NCBI RefSeq assembly: GCF_000187465.1
Contig: NZ_GL732439.1
Coordinates: 1 to 48,743 of the forward strand
DNA: 48,743 nt
Direction: 5' to 3'
Origin: Streptococcus infantis ATCC 700779
GTDB taxonomy: Bacteria > Bacillota > Bacilli > Lactobacillales > Streptococcaceae
In this document: positions 7,855 through 16,856 of the stretch, piece by piece
Layout: the number at the start of each line of letters is the position of its first letter
Position numbering within the stretch: the first letter of the stretch is position 1
The notes under the pieces: model-generated
The model's database searches: none
What the model was told of the DNA's origin: nothing
The model's input: the letters and a program-made list of their open reading frames with translations, nothing else
Made by a program: the position numbers and the translations under genes

Positions 7855-8575
7855 TCTGCTAGGATTTTTGGGTGTCTTATCCGCTTGGCAGGTGGCGGGA
7901 TTCTTAAAACTCTTACCAAAGTTTATCCTGCCGACACCACTTGAGATTCTCCAGTCTTTTGTTCGCGACAGAGAATTTCTTTGGTACCATAGTTGGGCAA
8001 CCTTGAGAGTAGCTTTACTCGGTTTGGTCTTAGGTGTCTTGATAGCCTGTATCATGGCCGTCCTTATGGATAGTTTGGGATGGCTCAATGACCTGATTTA
8101 CCCAATGATGGTGGTTGTCCAGACCATACCGACAATTGCCATAGCCCCTATCCTAGTTTTATGGTTGGGGTATGGAATCTTGCCCAAGATTGTCTTGATT
8201 ATCTTGACGACTACTTTTCCTATCATCGTCAGTATTCTAGATGGTTTTAGGCATTGTGACAAGGATATGCTGACCTTGTTTAGTCTGATGCGAGCAAATC
8301 CTTGGCAAATCCTGTGGCATTTTAAAATCCCTGTCAGCCTTCCCTACTTTTATGCAGGTCTGAGGGTCAGTGTCTCCTATGCTTTCATTACAACAGTTGT
8401 ATCTGAGTGGTTGGGAGGCTTTGAAGGACTTGGTGTTTACATGATTCAGTCCAAAAAACTGTTTCAGTATGATACCATGTTCGCGATTATTATTCTGGTA
8501 TCGCTGATCAGTCTTCTGGGTATGAAGCTAGTTGATATCAGTGAAAAATATGTGATTAAATGGAAACGTACTTAA
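7817..8575 (+). CDS. thiX: Thiamine-precursor ABC transporter permease
   Basis: This 252-residue inner-membrane permease of the SsuC/TauC-like family has about six hydrophobic segments. The EAA-loop region falls in the middle (LMRANPWQILWHFKIPVSLPY), where the ATPase would dock. It forms a transporter with the next two genes, under the same TPP riboswitch. By family, the load is a hydroxymethylpyrimidine-type precursor such as formylaminopyrimidine. The start is uncertain: ATG 7817 has GGAGAG 13 bases upstream, while ATG 7838 would give MRRHISLLGF with a weaker site. Both lie inside the preceding gene. Confidence 0.85.
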   Translation: MRNLKSIMRRHISLLGFLGVLSAWQVAGFLKLLPKFILPTPLEILQSFVRDREFLWYHSWATLRVALLGLVLGVLIACIMAVLMDSLGWLNDLIYPMMVVVQTIPTIAIAPILVLWLGYGILPKIVLIILTTTFPIIVSILDGFRHCDKDMLTLFSLMRANPWQILWHFKIPVSLPYFYAGLRVSVSYAFITTVVSEWLGGFEGLGVYMIQSKKLFQYDTMFAIIILVSLISLLGMKLVDISEKYVIKWKRT

Positions 8576-8611
8576 AAGAAGCGTTTTGTAAAAAGAAAAG
8601 AGGAAATAAAA

Positions 8612-9619
8612 ATGAAGAAAACATGGAAAGTGTTTTTAACGATTGTAACAGCTCTTCTAGCTGTCGTGCTTGTGGCTTGTGGCCAAGGAACTGCTTCTAA
8701 GGACAACAAAGAAGCAGAACTCAAAAAAATTGACTTTATCCTAGACTGGACACCCAATACCAACCACACAGGGCTTTATGTCGCCAAAGAAAAAGGTTAT
8801 TTCAAAGAAGCTGGAGTGGATGTTGATTTGAAATTGCCACCAGAAGAAAGTTCATCTGACTTGGTGATCAATGGTAAGGCGCCATTTGCTATCTATTTCC
8901 AAGATTACATGGCTAAGAAATTGGAAAAAGGAGCAGGTATTACTGCCGTTGCAGCGATCGTTGAGCACAATACATCAGGGATTATCTCTCGTAAGTCTGA
9001 CAATATCAATAGCCCTAAAGACTTGGTTGGTAAGAAATACGGAACTTGGAATGACCCAACTGAGCTTGCGATGTTGAAAACCTTGGTAGAATCTCAAGGT
9101 GGAGACTTTGAGAAGGTTGAAAAAGTACCAAACAACGACTCAAACTCGATTACACCGATTGCCAATGGCGTTTTTGATGCTGCCTGGATTTACTACGGTT
9201 GGGATGGTATTCTTGCTAAATCTCAAGGAGTGGATGCCAACTTCATGTATTTGAAAGACTATGTCAAAGAGTTTGACTACTACTCACCAGTTATCATCGC
9301 AAACAATGACTATCTGAAAGACAACAAAGAAGAAGCTCGTAAAGTCATCCAAGCTATCAAAAAAGGCTACCAATACGCGATGGATCACCCAGAAGAAGCG
9401 GCTGATATCCTCATCAAAAATGCCCCAGAGTTAAAGGATAAACGTGACTTTGTCATTGAATCTCAAAAATACTTGTCAAAAGAATACGCAAGCGACAAGG
9501 AAAAATGGGGACAGTTTGATGCTGACCGCTGGAATGCCTTCTACAAATGGGATAAAGAAAATGGAATCCTCAAGGAAGACTTGACTGATAAAGGATTTAC
9601 CAACGAATTTGTAAAATAA
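8612..9619 (+). CDS. thiY: Thiamine-precursor substrate-binding lipoprotein
   Basis: This 335-residue lipoprotein has a lipobox ending LVAC, with Cys23 as the lipidated residue. The mature part begins with the NMT1/THI5-like signature DFILDWTPNTNHTGLYVA, then KGYFKEAGVDV. This family captures hydroxymethylpyrimidine precursors outside the cell and hands them to the permease. The length is normal. It sits between permease and ATPase genes of the same operon, with GAGGAAA ahead of its ATG. Its TAA shares one base with the ATG of the ATPase. Confidence 0.9.
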   Translation: MKKTWKVFLTIVTALLAVVLVACGQGTASKDNKEAELKKIDFILDWTPNTNHTGLYVAKEKGYFKEAGVDVDLKLPPEESSSDLVINGKAPFAIYFQDYMAKKLEKGAGITAVAAIVEHNTSGIISRKSDNINSPKDLVGKKYGTWNDPTELAMLKTLVESQGGDFEKVEKVPNNDSNSITPIANGVFDAAWIYYGWDGILAKSQGVDANFMYLKDYVKEFDYYSPVIIANNDYLKDNKEEARKVIQAIKKGYQYAMDHPEEAADILIKNAPELKDKRDFVIESQKYLSKEYASDKEKWGQFDADRWNAFYKWDKENGILKEDLTDKGFTNEFVK

Positions 9620-10347
9620 TGACAGAAATTAGACTAGAACATGTAAGCTATGCCTACGACAATGAAAAGATTTTAGAGGACATTAACCTACAAGTGACTT
9701 CAGGTGAAGTGGTCTCTATCCTAGGGCCCAGTGGTGTAGGAAAGACTACTCTCTTTAACCTGATTGCAGGGATTTTAGAAGTCCAGTCTGGGCGAATCAT
9801 TCTTGACGGGGAGGAAAATCCCAAGGGGCGCGTGAGCTATATGCTACAAAAGGATCTGCTCTTGGAACACAAGACCGTTCTTGGCAATATCATTTTGCCC
9901 CTCTTGATCCAAAAGGTGGATAAGGCAGAAGCCATTGCCCGCGCAGACGAAATCCTTGCTACCTTTCAGTTGACGGCTGTAAGGGATAAGTACCCTCATG
10001 AACTCAGTGGTGGGATGCGCCAGCGTGTTGCTTTGCTCCGTACCTACCTTTTCGGGCATAAGCTCTTTCTTCTAGACGAGGCCTTTAGCGCTTTGGATGA
10101 GATGACTAAGATGGAACTTCATGCCTGGTATCTTGATATTCATAAACAGCTAGGCCTGACGACACTCATCATTACGCATAGTATAGAGGAGGCCCTCAAT
10201 CTCAGTGATCGCATCTACATCCTAAAAAATCGCCCTGGTCAGATTGTTTCTGAAGTCAAACTCGACTGGTCTGAAGGCGAAGACAAGGAAGTTCAAAAAA
10301 TTGCCTATAAACGCCAGATTTTAGCGGAGTTGGGCTTAAATAATTAG
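9619..10347 (+). CDS. thiZ: Thiamine-precursor ABC transporter ATP-binding protein
   Basis: This 242-residue ATPase has Walker A GPSGVGKT (residues 36-43), signature LSGGMRQ (129-135) and Walker B FLLDE (150-154), followed by the ALDE D-loop. It powers import through the upstream permease. The start overlaps the previous stop by one base (TAATG), indicating coupled translation. It is the last gene of the riboswitch operon; a weak hairpin follows. Confidence 0.9.
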   Translation: MTEIRLEHVSYAYDNEKILEDINLQVTSGEVVSILGPSGVGKTTLFNLIAGILEVQSGRIILDGEENPKGRVSYMLQKDLLLEHKTVLGNIILPLLIQKVDKAEAIARADEILATFQLTAVRDKYPHELSGGMRQRVALLRTYLFGHKLFLLDEAFSALDEMTKMELHAWYLDIHKQLGLTTLIITHSIEEALNLSDRIYILKNRPGQIVSEVKLDWSEGEDKEVQKIAYKRQILAELGLNN

Positions 10348-10352
10348 AAATG

Positions 10353-10394
10353 AAGAGAGTTGGTGAAGTCTATTCTTTACTTGCTCTCTTTTTG
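10353..10394 (+). terminator. Weak terminator of the transporter operon
   Basis: AAGAGAG (10353-10359) pairs with CTCTCTT (10384-10390) over a 24-nt loop and is followed by a T run. The large loop makes it less certain. Confidence 0.5.
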
Positions 10395-10425
10395 TCTATA
10401 AATGGAAATCCTGATAGATAAAAAG

Positions 10426-10451
10426 TGATATAATTGACGTATGGTGATGTG
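10426..10451 (+). promoter_or_regulatory. Extended -10 promoter with a three-codon mini-ORF
   Basis: TGATATAAT (10426-10434) is an extended -10. Six bases later comes ATG GTG ATG TGA (10441-10452), whose stop overlaps the ATG at 10452 as TGATG. If transcription starts at about 10441, the message begins with a leaderless Met-Val-Met ORF coupled to the next gene. This is an inference from spacing. Confidence 0.45.
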
Positions 10452-10817
10452 ATGAAAAAAGAAGAAATTAAAAAATATTTAGATACAGATCTTGAATTTA
10501 ATGTTAATGGCCGAGGTACTTACTTTAAATCAAGTATTTGTGTAGTAGGTAATTATATGAGAAATAGAATCATTGATGTTTACAGAATTGCAAATCGTTT
10601 GGTCTCTATTACAGTTGAAAATCCAGACTTTTCTGAATTAAGAGTTAATCAATTTGTAAAAATTGGAGACAAAGAGTATAGGATACGTAGTGTCCCTATG
10701 ATAAATTCAACCCCACCAAAATCTTTTTTTGAAATGGATACATTTACAATTGACTACACAGAGGATGAATTGATGAATAAAGTGGCAGTATTTACGCTAT
10801 TGGATAGTCAATCATAG
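10452..10817 (+). CDS. Small hypothetical protein
   Basis: This 121-residue soluble protein is one I do not recognise. It is fairly charged at the N-terminus (MKKEEIKKYLDTDLEF), has no signal or membrane segment, and looks alpha/beta from its alternating pattern (NRLVSITVENPDFSELRVNQFVKIGDKEYRIRS). ATG 10452 is chosen over a TTG at 10434 that falls on the -10 box. It is AT-rich and lies with a gene remnant and another small orphan gene between two conserved operons, which suggests accessory DNA. An immunity-type protein is possible but not shown. Confidence 0.6.
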   Translation: MKKEEIKKYLDTDLEFNVNGRGTYFKSSICVVGNYMRNRIIDVYRIANRLVSITVENPDFSELRVNQFVKIGDKEYRIRSVPMINSTPPKSFFEMDTFTIDYTEDELMNKVAVFTLLDSQS

Positions 10818-10984
10818 TGTGTTGCACAGAAACTATAGCAATCAATCCGTTCAATGTGTCAAAATGTATTATAAATCTAAAAAATGAAGACGGTGGCTTG
10901 AAAGAATCAGGGCAAGTTGTGTGGTACTAAATGACTTGAGCGACTTTAGAATATAGGAAAAAAGCAATGCTTAAACTAATTTAA

Positions 10985-11206
10985 ATTTTTAATTCTAGTA
11001 TTTTAGGATATTGGTATATTCCTGAAAACCGTGACCCAGGTATGATTGAGATTGATGAGCAAACTGGTGAAGTTACAGTTGTCATCGAGTCAAATTATGA
11101 TAAAGAACTAGGTTATCCTTACTATGCGAACAAAGCTCGTGGAGCAGTGAAGCAGATGTGGGATAGAGGAGAATTACCAAGCGAGAAATCATTTACCTGG
11201 TGGTAA
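10985..11206 (+). pseudogene. 3' remnant of a broken gene
   Basis: A 73-codon open stretch ends at TAA 11204-11206 and begins directly after an in-frame TAA, with no start codon or ribosome binding site at its head. The translation is protein-like and aromatic-rich (GYWYIPENRDPGMIEIDEQT, later YPYYANKARGAVKQMW, ending SFTWW). An internal ATG at 11042 lacks a ribosome binding site. It reads like the C-terminal end of a larger protein whose front is lost. The region from 10818 to here holds nothing else I can recognise. A toxin C-terminal domain is a guess, based on the neighbouring small orphan genes. Confidence 0.55.
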
Positions 11207-11233
11207 TTTTAAGAGATAACAAAAAGTGCCTAA

Positions 11234-11527
11234 ATGATGTTAAATAATGAACTAAATGACTACAGCAAACAAGACCCATTCGATGAAATAGATGAACCCA
11301 TTTTTTCGGAGTCTAATCTTGAAGGGTACAGTGATTTTTACAAAGATAGTGAAGAGTCAAAAGTTTGGTGGATTTATAGAATAGGTGTTATAGGAGAATT
11401 TCTGTTCAGCTTTGATAAGAAAAAAATTTATAACCTTTTTCTTGATTATCCTCACAATATGACGGAAGAAGAGGTTAAAATTTTTGATAGCGAAAATCCG
11501 TTTTGGAGAGATTTTTTCTCTCGATAA
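11234..11527 (+). CDS. Small acidic hypothetical protein
   Basis: This 97-residue protein is rich in Asp/Glu and aromatics (SKVWWIYRIGVIGEFLFSFDK, YPHNMTEEEVKIFDSENPFW). There is no signal or membrane helix. The acidic, compact nature and the place directly after a broken gene resemble an immunity protein left behind after loss of its toxin, but I cannot assign the family. No clear ribosome binding site is visible; ATG 11234 or 11237 can serve. A strong terminator follows. Confidence 0.6.
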   Translation: MMLNNELNDYSKQDPFDEIDEPIFSESNLEGYSDFYKDSEESKVWWIYRIGVIGEFLFSFDKKKIYNLFLDYPHNMTEEEVKIFDSENPFWRDFFSR

Positions 11528-11573
11528 TAGAATATGAACTATAGTAGAAAAAACTGTGAAACACTCACACTAC

Positions 11574-11614
11574 AAAAAACTTCGGTACACCATTAATGAT
11601 ACCGAAGTTTTTTT
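11574..11614 (+). terminator. Strong intrinsic terminator
   Basis: A 14-bp perfect stem (11574-11587 with 11600-11613) with core ACTTCGGTA/TACCGAAGT and a T tract. The A run on the left arm makes it able to work in both directions. Confidence 0.9.
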
Positions 11615-11794
11615 CTAGACTTTACGAAATATTTCTTAGATTTGATGATAAATAACATACTTTCAAAGGATTTGAAAGCTAGCTGTAACTTCTTTATTAT
11701 AACATAAATGTAGAATAGAAAATGAAATGGGAATTGCTTGCTATCAGTAGCTATTTTTAAAACTCAGTATTTTCAAGGACTTAGCCTTTAAAAT

Positions 11795-11840
11795 TTGACT
11801 TATAGAGTCTTAAATGGTAGTATAGTCAAAGATAGTCAAA
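11795..11840 (+). promoter_or_regulatory. ctsR-clpC promoter with CtsR operator
   Basis: TTGACT (11795-11800) and TAGTAT (11818-11823) have a 17-base spacer. Directly after the -10 lies AGTCAAAGATAGTCAAA (11824-11840), a perfect match to the CtsR heptad direct repeat. The repressor would cover the start site, giving autoregulated heat-shock control. The 180 bases upstream of the promoter hold nothing recognisable. Confidence 0.92.
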
Positions 11841-11863
11841 GTTTAAGAAGGAGGTAGCAAGCT

Positions 11864-12322
11864 ATGAAATTTAAAAATACATCGGACCATATTGAAGCTT
11901 ATATCAAGGCGATTTTAGAACAATCTGGTATCGTCGAATTGCAACGAAGTCAGCTAGCGGATACCTTTCAAGTCGTACCTAGCCAGATCAACTATGTGAT
12001 TAAGACTCGTTTTACAGAGAGTAGAGGATATCTAGTTGAGAGTAAACGTGGTGGTGGAGGCTATATTCGTATTGGTCGAATTGAATTCTCTAACCATCAT
12101 GATATGCTCCGCGATTTGTTGTATTCAGTGGGTGATGAGGTGAACCAAGTCATCTTTGAAGATGTCTTAAGACTCTTAGTCGAACAAGAACTCATGACCC
12201 GCCAAGAGATGAATCTATTATTAGCTATGGGGACAGACCGAATTCTAGGTGAGGAAGCTAATTATATTCGTGCCAATATGCTTCGTCAGTTGTTGCATGA
12301 AGTAGATAGAAAAGGAAAATAA
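11864..12322 (+). CDS. ctsR: CtsR class III heat-shock repressor
   Basis: This 152-residue CtsR protein represses clp genes by binding the heptad repeat seen in its own promoter. The N-terminal winged-helix region contains VVPSQINYVIKTRFT and the glycine-rich wing tip RGGGGYIRIG, which is thermosensing in this family. A strong AAGGAGG lies at 11848-11854. It is co-transcribed with clpC six bases downstream. Unlike Bacillus operons, no mcsA/mcsB genes lie between, as is usual in streptococci. Confidence 0.96.
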   Translation: MKFKNTSDHIEAYIKAILEQSGIVELQRSQLADTFQVVPSQINYVIKTRFTESRGYLVESKRGGGGYIRIGRIEFSNHHDMLRDLLYSVGDEVNQVIFEDVLRLLVEQELMTRQEMNLLLAMGTDRILGEEANYIRANMLRQLLHEVDRKGK

Positions 12323-12328
12323 AACGAC

Positions 12329-14761
12329 ATGAAATATTCAAAAGCATTGAGAGAATGCATCGATAGCGCCTTTTTGGTAGCGAGTCGCTTTGATGCAGAT
12401 TACCTAGAGTCTTGGCATTTGCTGATTGCCATGGCCAATCATAGCTACAGTGTTGCGGGAGCAACTTTAAATGAATTTCCGTATGAGATTGATCGTTTAG
12501 AGGAAGTGGCTGTAGAATTGACAGAAGCCAACTATAACCACAAGGAAGATTACAAGGAACTCCCTTTTTCCTATCGCTTAAATATCTTGATGTTGGAGGC
12601 GGAACATGTTGCTTCGGTGGTACATGCCAAGGCATTGGGAACAGAGCATCTTCTCTACGCTATCTTGCATGATGGCAATGCCCTAGCTACTCGCATTTTG
12701 GAAAAAGCAGGATTTTCTTATGAAGATCAGAAAGGTCAAGTCAAGATTGCTGGGCTTCGTCGTAGTCTTGAAGCGCGTGCTGGTTGGACAAAGGAAGATT
12801 TGAAGGCTCTGCGTCAGCGACACAGAACAGCAGCAGATAAACAAAATTCTATGGCAAATATGATGGGTATGCCTCAAACTCCAAGTGGTGGTTTGGAAGA
12901 TTACACTCATGACCTCACAGAGCAAGCTCGTTCAGGCAAATTGGAACCAGTTATTGGACGTGACCAAGAAATCTCTCGTATGATCCAAATCTTGAGTCGA
13001 AAAACAAAAAACAATCCAGTTTTAGTTGGAGATGCAGGTGTTGGTAAAACAGCTCTGGCACTTGGCCTTGCACAGCGAATTGCCAACGGAAATGTACCTG
13101 ATGAGATGGCTAAGATGCGAGTCCTAGAACTTGATTTGATGAATGTGGTTGCGGGAACCCGTTTCCGTGGAGACTTTGAAGAACGTATGAACAATATTAT
13201 CAAAGATATCGAGGAAGACGGTAAGGTTATCCTCTTTATCGATGAGCTTCATACCATTATGGGATCTGGAAGTGGTATTGATTCGACCTTGGATGCGGCC
13301 AATATCCTGAAACCTGCCCTAGCGCGTGGAACTCTGAGAACTGTTGGGGCAACCACTCAGGAAGAATACCAAAAACACATCGAAAAAGACGCAGCCCTTT
13401 CTCGTCGCTTTGCTAAAGTGATGATTGAGGAGCCGAGCGTGGCTGATAGTATGGCTATCTTACAAGGATTAAAAGCAACTTATGAGAAGCACCACCATGT
13501 CCAAATTACAGACGATGCTGTCGAAACAGCTGTTAAAATGGCACATCGCTATTTGACAAGTCGTCACTTGCCCGACTCAGCGATTGATCTTTTGGATGAA
13601 GCCGCAGCAACTGTCCAAAACAAATCAAAACACGCTAAAAAAGACGAGTCAGGCTTAACAGCTGCTGATAAGGCTTTGATGGATGGCAAATGGAAACAAG
13701 CAACTCAGCTCATTGCAAAAGAACAGGAAGTTCCGGTCTATAAAGATCTGGTAAAAGAATCTGATATTTTGACAACCTTGAGTCGCTTGTCAGGTATTCC
13801 AGTTCAAAAATTGACACAAACGGATGCCAAGAAGTATCTCAATCTTGAAACTGAACTGCATAAACGTGTTATCGGTCAGGAACAAGCAGTGTCTAGTATC
13901 AGTCGTGCCATTCGCCGAAATCAATCTGGTATTCGTAATAACAAACGTCCAATTGGTTCCTTTATGTTCCTAGGACCAACAGGTGTTGGTAAGACAGAAT
14001 TGGCCAAAGCCTTGGCAGAAGTTCTCTTTGATGACGAGTCAGCCCTCATTCGTTTTGACATGAGTGAATATATGGAGAAATTCGCAGCTAGTCGTCTCAA
14101 TGGAGCTCCTCCAGGTTATGTAGGCTACGAAGAGGGCGGAGAGTTGACCGAGAAGGTTCGTAACAAACCGTACTCAGTCTTGCTCTTTGACGAGGTAGAA
14201 AAGGCCCACCCAGATATCTTTAATGTGCTCTTGCAGGTCTTGGATGATGGTGTCTTAACAGACAGTAAGGGTCGCAAGGTTGATTTCTCAAATACCATTA
14301 TTATCATGACGTCAAACCTTGGTGCGACAGCTCTTCGTGATGACAAGACGGTCGGTTTTGGAGCTAAGGATATTCGTTTTGACCAGGAAAATATGGAAAA
14401 ACGGATGTTCGAAGAGTTGAAAAAAGCTTATCGTCCAGAGTTTATCAACCGTATTGACGAAAAGGTGGTCTTCCACAGCTTGTCAAGTCAAGATATGCAG
14501 GAAGTGGTTAAGATTATGGTCAAACCATTGATTGCAAGTCTCGCAGAAAAAGGCATTGACTTGAAACTCCAAGCATCTGCCCTTAAGCTTCTAGCTCAGA
14601 AGGGATATGATCCAGAAATGGGAGCTCGCCCACTGCGCAGAACTCTGCAAACAGAAGTAGAAGACAAACTAGCAGAACTCCTTCTTACAGGTGAATTGAA
14701 AGAAGGTAAGACACTTAAGATTGGCGTCAAAGCTGGTCAATTGAAATTTGAGATTGTTTAA
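12329..14761 (+). CDS. clpC: ClpC AAA+ unfoldase, ClpP partner
   Basis: This 810-residue Hsp100 ATPase unfolds proteins for ClpP degradation. An N-terminal double Clp-N repeat (about residues 1-145) is followed by AAA-1 with Walker A GDAGVGKT (234-241) and Walker B region [14 protein letters not shown] middle region and AAA-2 follow, with Walker A GPTGVGKT (549-556), and a C-terminal D2-small domain ends the protein. The length fits streptococcal ClpC. It is translated from ATG 12329 with AAAGGAAAA upstream and is controlled by CtsR at the shared promoter. A terminator follows directly. Confidence 0.95.
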   Translation: MKYSKALRECIDSAFLVASRFDADYLESWHLLIAMANHSYSVAGATLNEFPYEIDRLEEVAVELTEANYNHKEDYKELPFSYRLNILMLEAEHVASVVHAKALGTEHLLYAILHDGNALATRILEKAGFSYEDQKGQVKIAGLRRSLEARAGWTKEDLKALRQRHRTAADKQNSMANMMGMPQTPSGGLEDYTHDLTEQARSGKLEPVIGRDQEISRMIQILSRKTKNNPVLVGDAGVGKTALALGLAQRIANGNVPDEMAKMRVLELDLMNVVAGTRFRGDFEERMNNIIKDIEEDGKVILFIDELHTIMGSGSGIDSTLDAANILKPALARGTLRTVGATTQEEYQKHIEKDAALSRRFAKVMIEEPSVADSMAILQGLKATYEKHHHVQITDDAVETAVKMAHRYLTSRHLPDSAIDLLDEAAATVQNKSKHAKKDESGLTAADKALMDGKWKQATQLIAKEQEVPVYKDLVKESDILTTLSRLSGIPVQKLTQTDAKKYLNLETELHKRVIGQEQAVSSISRAIRRNQSGIRNNKRPIGSFMFLGPTGVGKTELAKALAEVLFDDESALIRFDMSEYMEKFAASRLNGAPPGYVGYEEGGELTEKVRNKPYSVLLFDEVEKAHPDIFNVLLQVLDDGVLTDSKGRKVDFSNTIIIMTSNLGATALRDDKTVGFGAKDIRFDQENMEKRMFEELKKAYRPEFINRIDEKVVFHSLSSQDMQEVVKIMVKPLIASLAEKGIDLKLQASALKLLAQKGYDPEMGARPLRRTLQTEVEDKLAELLLTGELKEGKTLKIGVKAGQLKFEIV

Positions 14762-14767
14762 AATTGT

Positions 14768-14802
14768 GAGGTTGGAACAGATTGTTTCAGCCTCTTTTTT
14801 TT
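14768..14802 (+). terminator. Terminator of ctsR-clpC
   Basis: GAGGTTGGAAC (14768-14778) pairs, with G-U and one mismatch, to GTTTCAGCCTC (14784-14794) and runs into eight Ts. Confidence 0.8.
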
Positions 14803-14945
14803 GGGAAGTTGTTACTCAAATAAGCATTTGAATTGTGCATTTAGTTTAAGGAGTTCAAAAACGAATTTCTACTGATCAAGTTTTGTATATCAAGAAAAAA
14901 TCCGATCATGTAGAAAATATTTTTATAAAAATTAATAAAAAAGTG

Positions 14946-14974
14946 TTGACAAATAATAGAAGGAGTAGTATGAT
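14946..14974 (+). promoter_or_regulatory. Promoter of the NAD salvage operon
   Basis: TTGACA (14946-14951) and TATGAT (14969-14974) with a 17-base spacer. A very AT-rich leader follows. I see no convincing palindromic operator here. The stretch between 14803 and 14945 is empty. Confidence 0.75.
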
Positions 14975-15010
14975 ATAAAATATAAAAAATTATAAAAAGG
15001 TTGAAAAGAC

Positions 15011-16069
15011 ATGAAAAAAAGGATAGCAGTGGTTTTTGGAACCTTTGCTCCCTTGCATCAGGGACATATTGATTTAATCCAAAGAGCAAAACGACAATGC
15101 GATGCTGTATGGGTGATAGTTTCAGGTTATAAGGGAGATCGTGGTGAACAGGTTGGACTTACACTACAAAAGAGGTTTCGCTATATTCGTGAAGCATTTC
15201 GAGATGATGAGTTGACCTCTGTTTGTAAACTTGACGAAACCAATATTCCACGCTATCCAATGGGCTGGCAGGAGTGGTTGGATCAGATGTTGCAGGCCAT
15301 TTCCTATGACCAGACTGGTGAGGAACTAATCTTTTTTGTAGGAGAGTCCGAATACCAACAAGAATTGTCAAAACGTGGTTTCGAGACTGTTCTACAGGAA
15401 AGAAAATTTGGAATTTCGGCTAGCATGATTCGTGAAAATCCAAGCAAATATTGGAAATATATCGCTCAACCTTTCCGCCGTCAGTTTACGAAAAAAGTGT
15501 TGATTATGGGAAGTGCTAGTAATGGTAAAACAACTCTAGCAAAGGATTTAGCTCGCTTTTATGACGCGCCAGTCAGTCTGGAGTATGCTCGTGAGTATCA
15601 GATAAAAAATAATGTCCGAGATGATGAGCTTACCCCAAAAGATTATTATTACCTTCTTTTGGGCCAATATGACCAAACTTCCAAGTTAATCGATAGCAAT
15701 GCCAATCGAGGCCTAGTCATTGCAGATACCAACTCACTAGTAACCAAGGGCTACTACGATTACTACATGGAAAGCGAAGAGCAGGAGGACCTGTCCATAG
15801 AGACCTTTGATAATCTCTTTGTTTCCATCGTAGCCAAGGAAAAGTGGGATTTAATCCTCTTTGTGCAACCTATTGGCTCCTATGTCAATGATGGTTTTCG
15901 CGATATGACCATGGCAGAAGACCATATTCGTCACAGTTTTTCTCAGCATTTGGATATGATGAGGGAGCAATATCTAGCCAATATCTCTCATGTTTATCTA
16001 GCTGATGACTATCTAGGAAATTATGAAGCAGCAAAAGTGGCTATTGATGCCATTTACCAAGCAGATTAG
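15011..16069 (+). CDS. nadR: NadR-like NMN adenylyltransferase/nicotinamide riboside kinase
   Basis: This 352-residue bifunctional NAD salvage enzyme has two parts. The N-terminal nucleotidyltransferase carries GTFAPLHQGH with His16-x-Gly-His19. The C-terminal kinase has a P-loop GSASNGKTT (residues 167-175) and an EYAREY segment. It phosphorylates nicotinamide riboside and adenylates NMN to NAD. The N-terminal DNA-binding domain of enterobacterial NadR is absent, so this is an enzyme only. It is the first gene of an operon with the riboside importer PnuC and a Nudix protein. AAAAGG lies 11 bases ahead of the ATG. Confidence 0.9.
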   Translation: MKKRIAVVFGTFAPLHQGHIDLIQRAKRQCDAVWVIVSGYKGDRGEQVGLTLQKRFRYIREAFRDDELTSVCKLDETNIPRYPMGWQEWLDQMLQAISYDQTGEELIFFVGESEYQQELSKRGFETVLQERKFGISASMIRENPSKYWKYIAQPFRRQFTKKVLIMGSASNGKTTLAKDLARFYDAPVSLEYAREYQIKNNVRDDELTPKDYYYLLLGQYDQTSKLIDSNANRGLVIADTNSLVTKGYYDYYMESEEQEDLSIETFDNLFVSIVAKEKWDLILFVQPIGSYVNDGFRDMTMAEDHIRHSFSQHLDMMREQYLANISHVYLADDYLGNYEAAKVAIDAIYQAD

Positions 16070-16078
16070 GAGAAAAAA

Positions 16079-16855
16079 ATGAAAAAAATAGTAGAAAAAA
16101 TCACACAATTTATCGAAAACTTTAAAAATGTTCACGCGGAAGCTCGTAAAATTGGTTTTGCAGGAGTTATGCGTTTACTTTGGAATGACCTCTTTGTGGG
16201 ACGCAGTCTTTTCCAGTGGCTCTATTTGATTGTTTTATCAAGTGTTCCTCTTATTCTGGAGTTTACACAAAACACGGAAAGTCATGACTGGATTGGCCTC
16301 TTTGCCTCTTGGACAGGAATTGTCTGCGTTATCTTGGTAGCTGAAGGTCGAGCTAGTAACTATCTTTTTGGAGCTATTAACTCTGCAATCTACTTGGTCT
16401 TATCTATGAATGCTACTTTCTACGGCGAAGTTTTGACAACAGTTTATTTCTTTGTCATGCAGCCTATTGGTCTCTATACTTGGTTGTCTAATCGGATCAA
16501 TGAGCAAGGAAGACCAGAGGAGTCTCACTTTGAAGCTAAGAAACTCGGTCTGATTGATTGGCTCAAGTACTTGGCCTTGACTGCTATCATCTGGATTGGC
16601 ATGGGATTAGCCTACCAAAGTATCAGCAGTGCTCGTCCTTTCCGTGACAGTGTTACCGATGCGACCAATGGTGTTGGTCAGCTCTTGATGACACGTCTTT
16701 ACCGTGAGCAATGGATTTTCTGGATTGCAACCAATCTCTTTAGTATCTACCTCTGGTGGGGTGAAAACATTCATATCCAAGGAATGTACTGGGTCTACAC
16801 CCTCAATAGTCTAGTCGGTTGGTACCAATGGACTAAGGCTGTCAAGGAGGGATAA
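16079..16855 (+). CDS. pnuC: Nicotinamide riboside transporter PnuC
   Basis: This 258-residue membrane protein of the PnuC family has about seven hydrophobic segments. Family-like features include VAEGRASNYLFGAINSAIYL in the middle and WIFWIATNLFSIYLWW near the end. It carries nicotinamide riboside by facilitated diffusion; uptake is driven by trapping through the NadR kinase encoded ten bases upstream. The cytoplasmic N-terminal extension (about 45 residues) is charged. The Nudix gene starts two bases after its stop, so the three genes form one operon. Confidence 0.93.
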   Translation: MKKIVEKITQFIENFKNVHAEARKIGFAGVMRLLWNDLFVGRSLFQWLYLIVLSSVPLILEFTQNTESHDWIGLFASWTGIVCVILVAEGRASNYLFGAINSAIYLVLSMNATFYGEVLTTVYFFVMQPIGLYTWLSNRINEQGRPEESHFEAKKLGLIDWLKYLALTAIIWIGMGLAYQSISSARPFRDSVTDATNGVGQLLMTRLYREQWIFWIATNLFSIYLWWGENIHIQGMYWVYTLNSLVGWYQWTKAVKEG

Positions 16856-16856
16856 G

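Noticed and set aside
11042..11206. ATG 11042 as the start of a 54-residue gene
   Set aside because: There is no ribosome binding site, and clearly protein-like sequence continues upstream of the ATG in the same frame, so it is more likely the tail of a broken gene.
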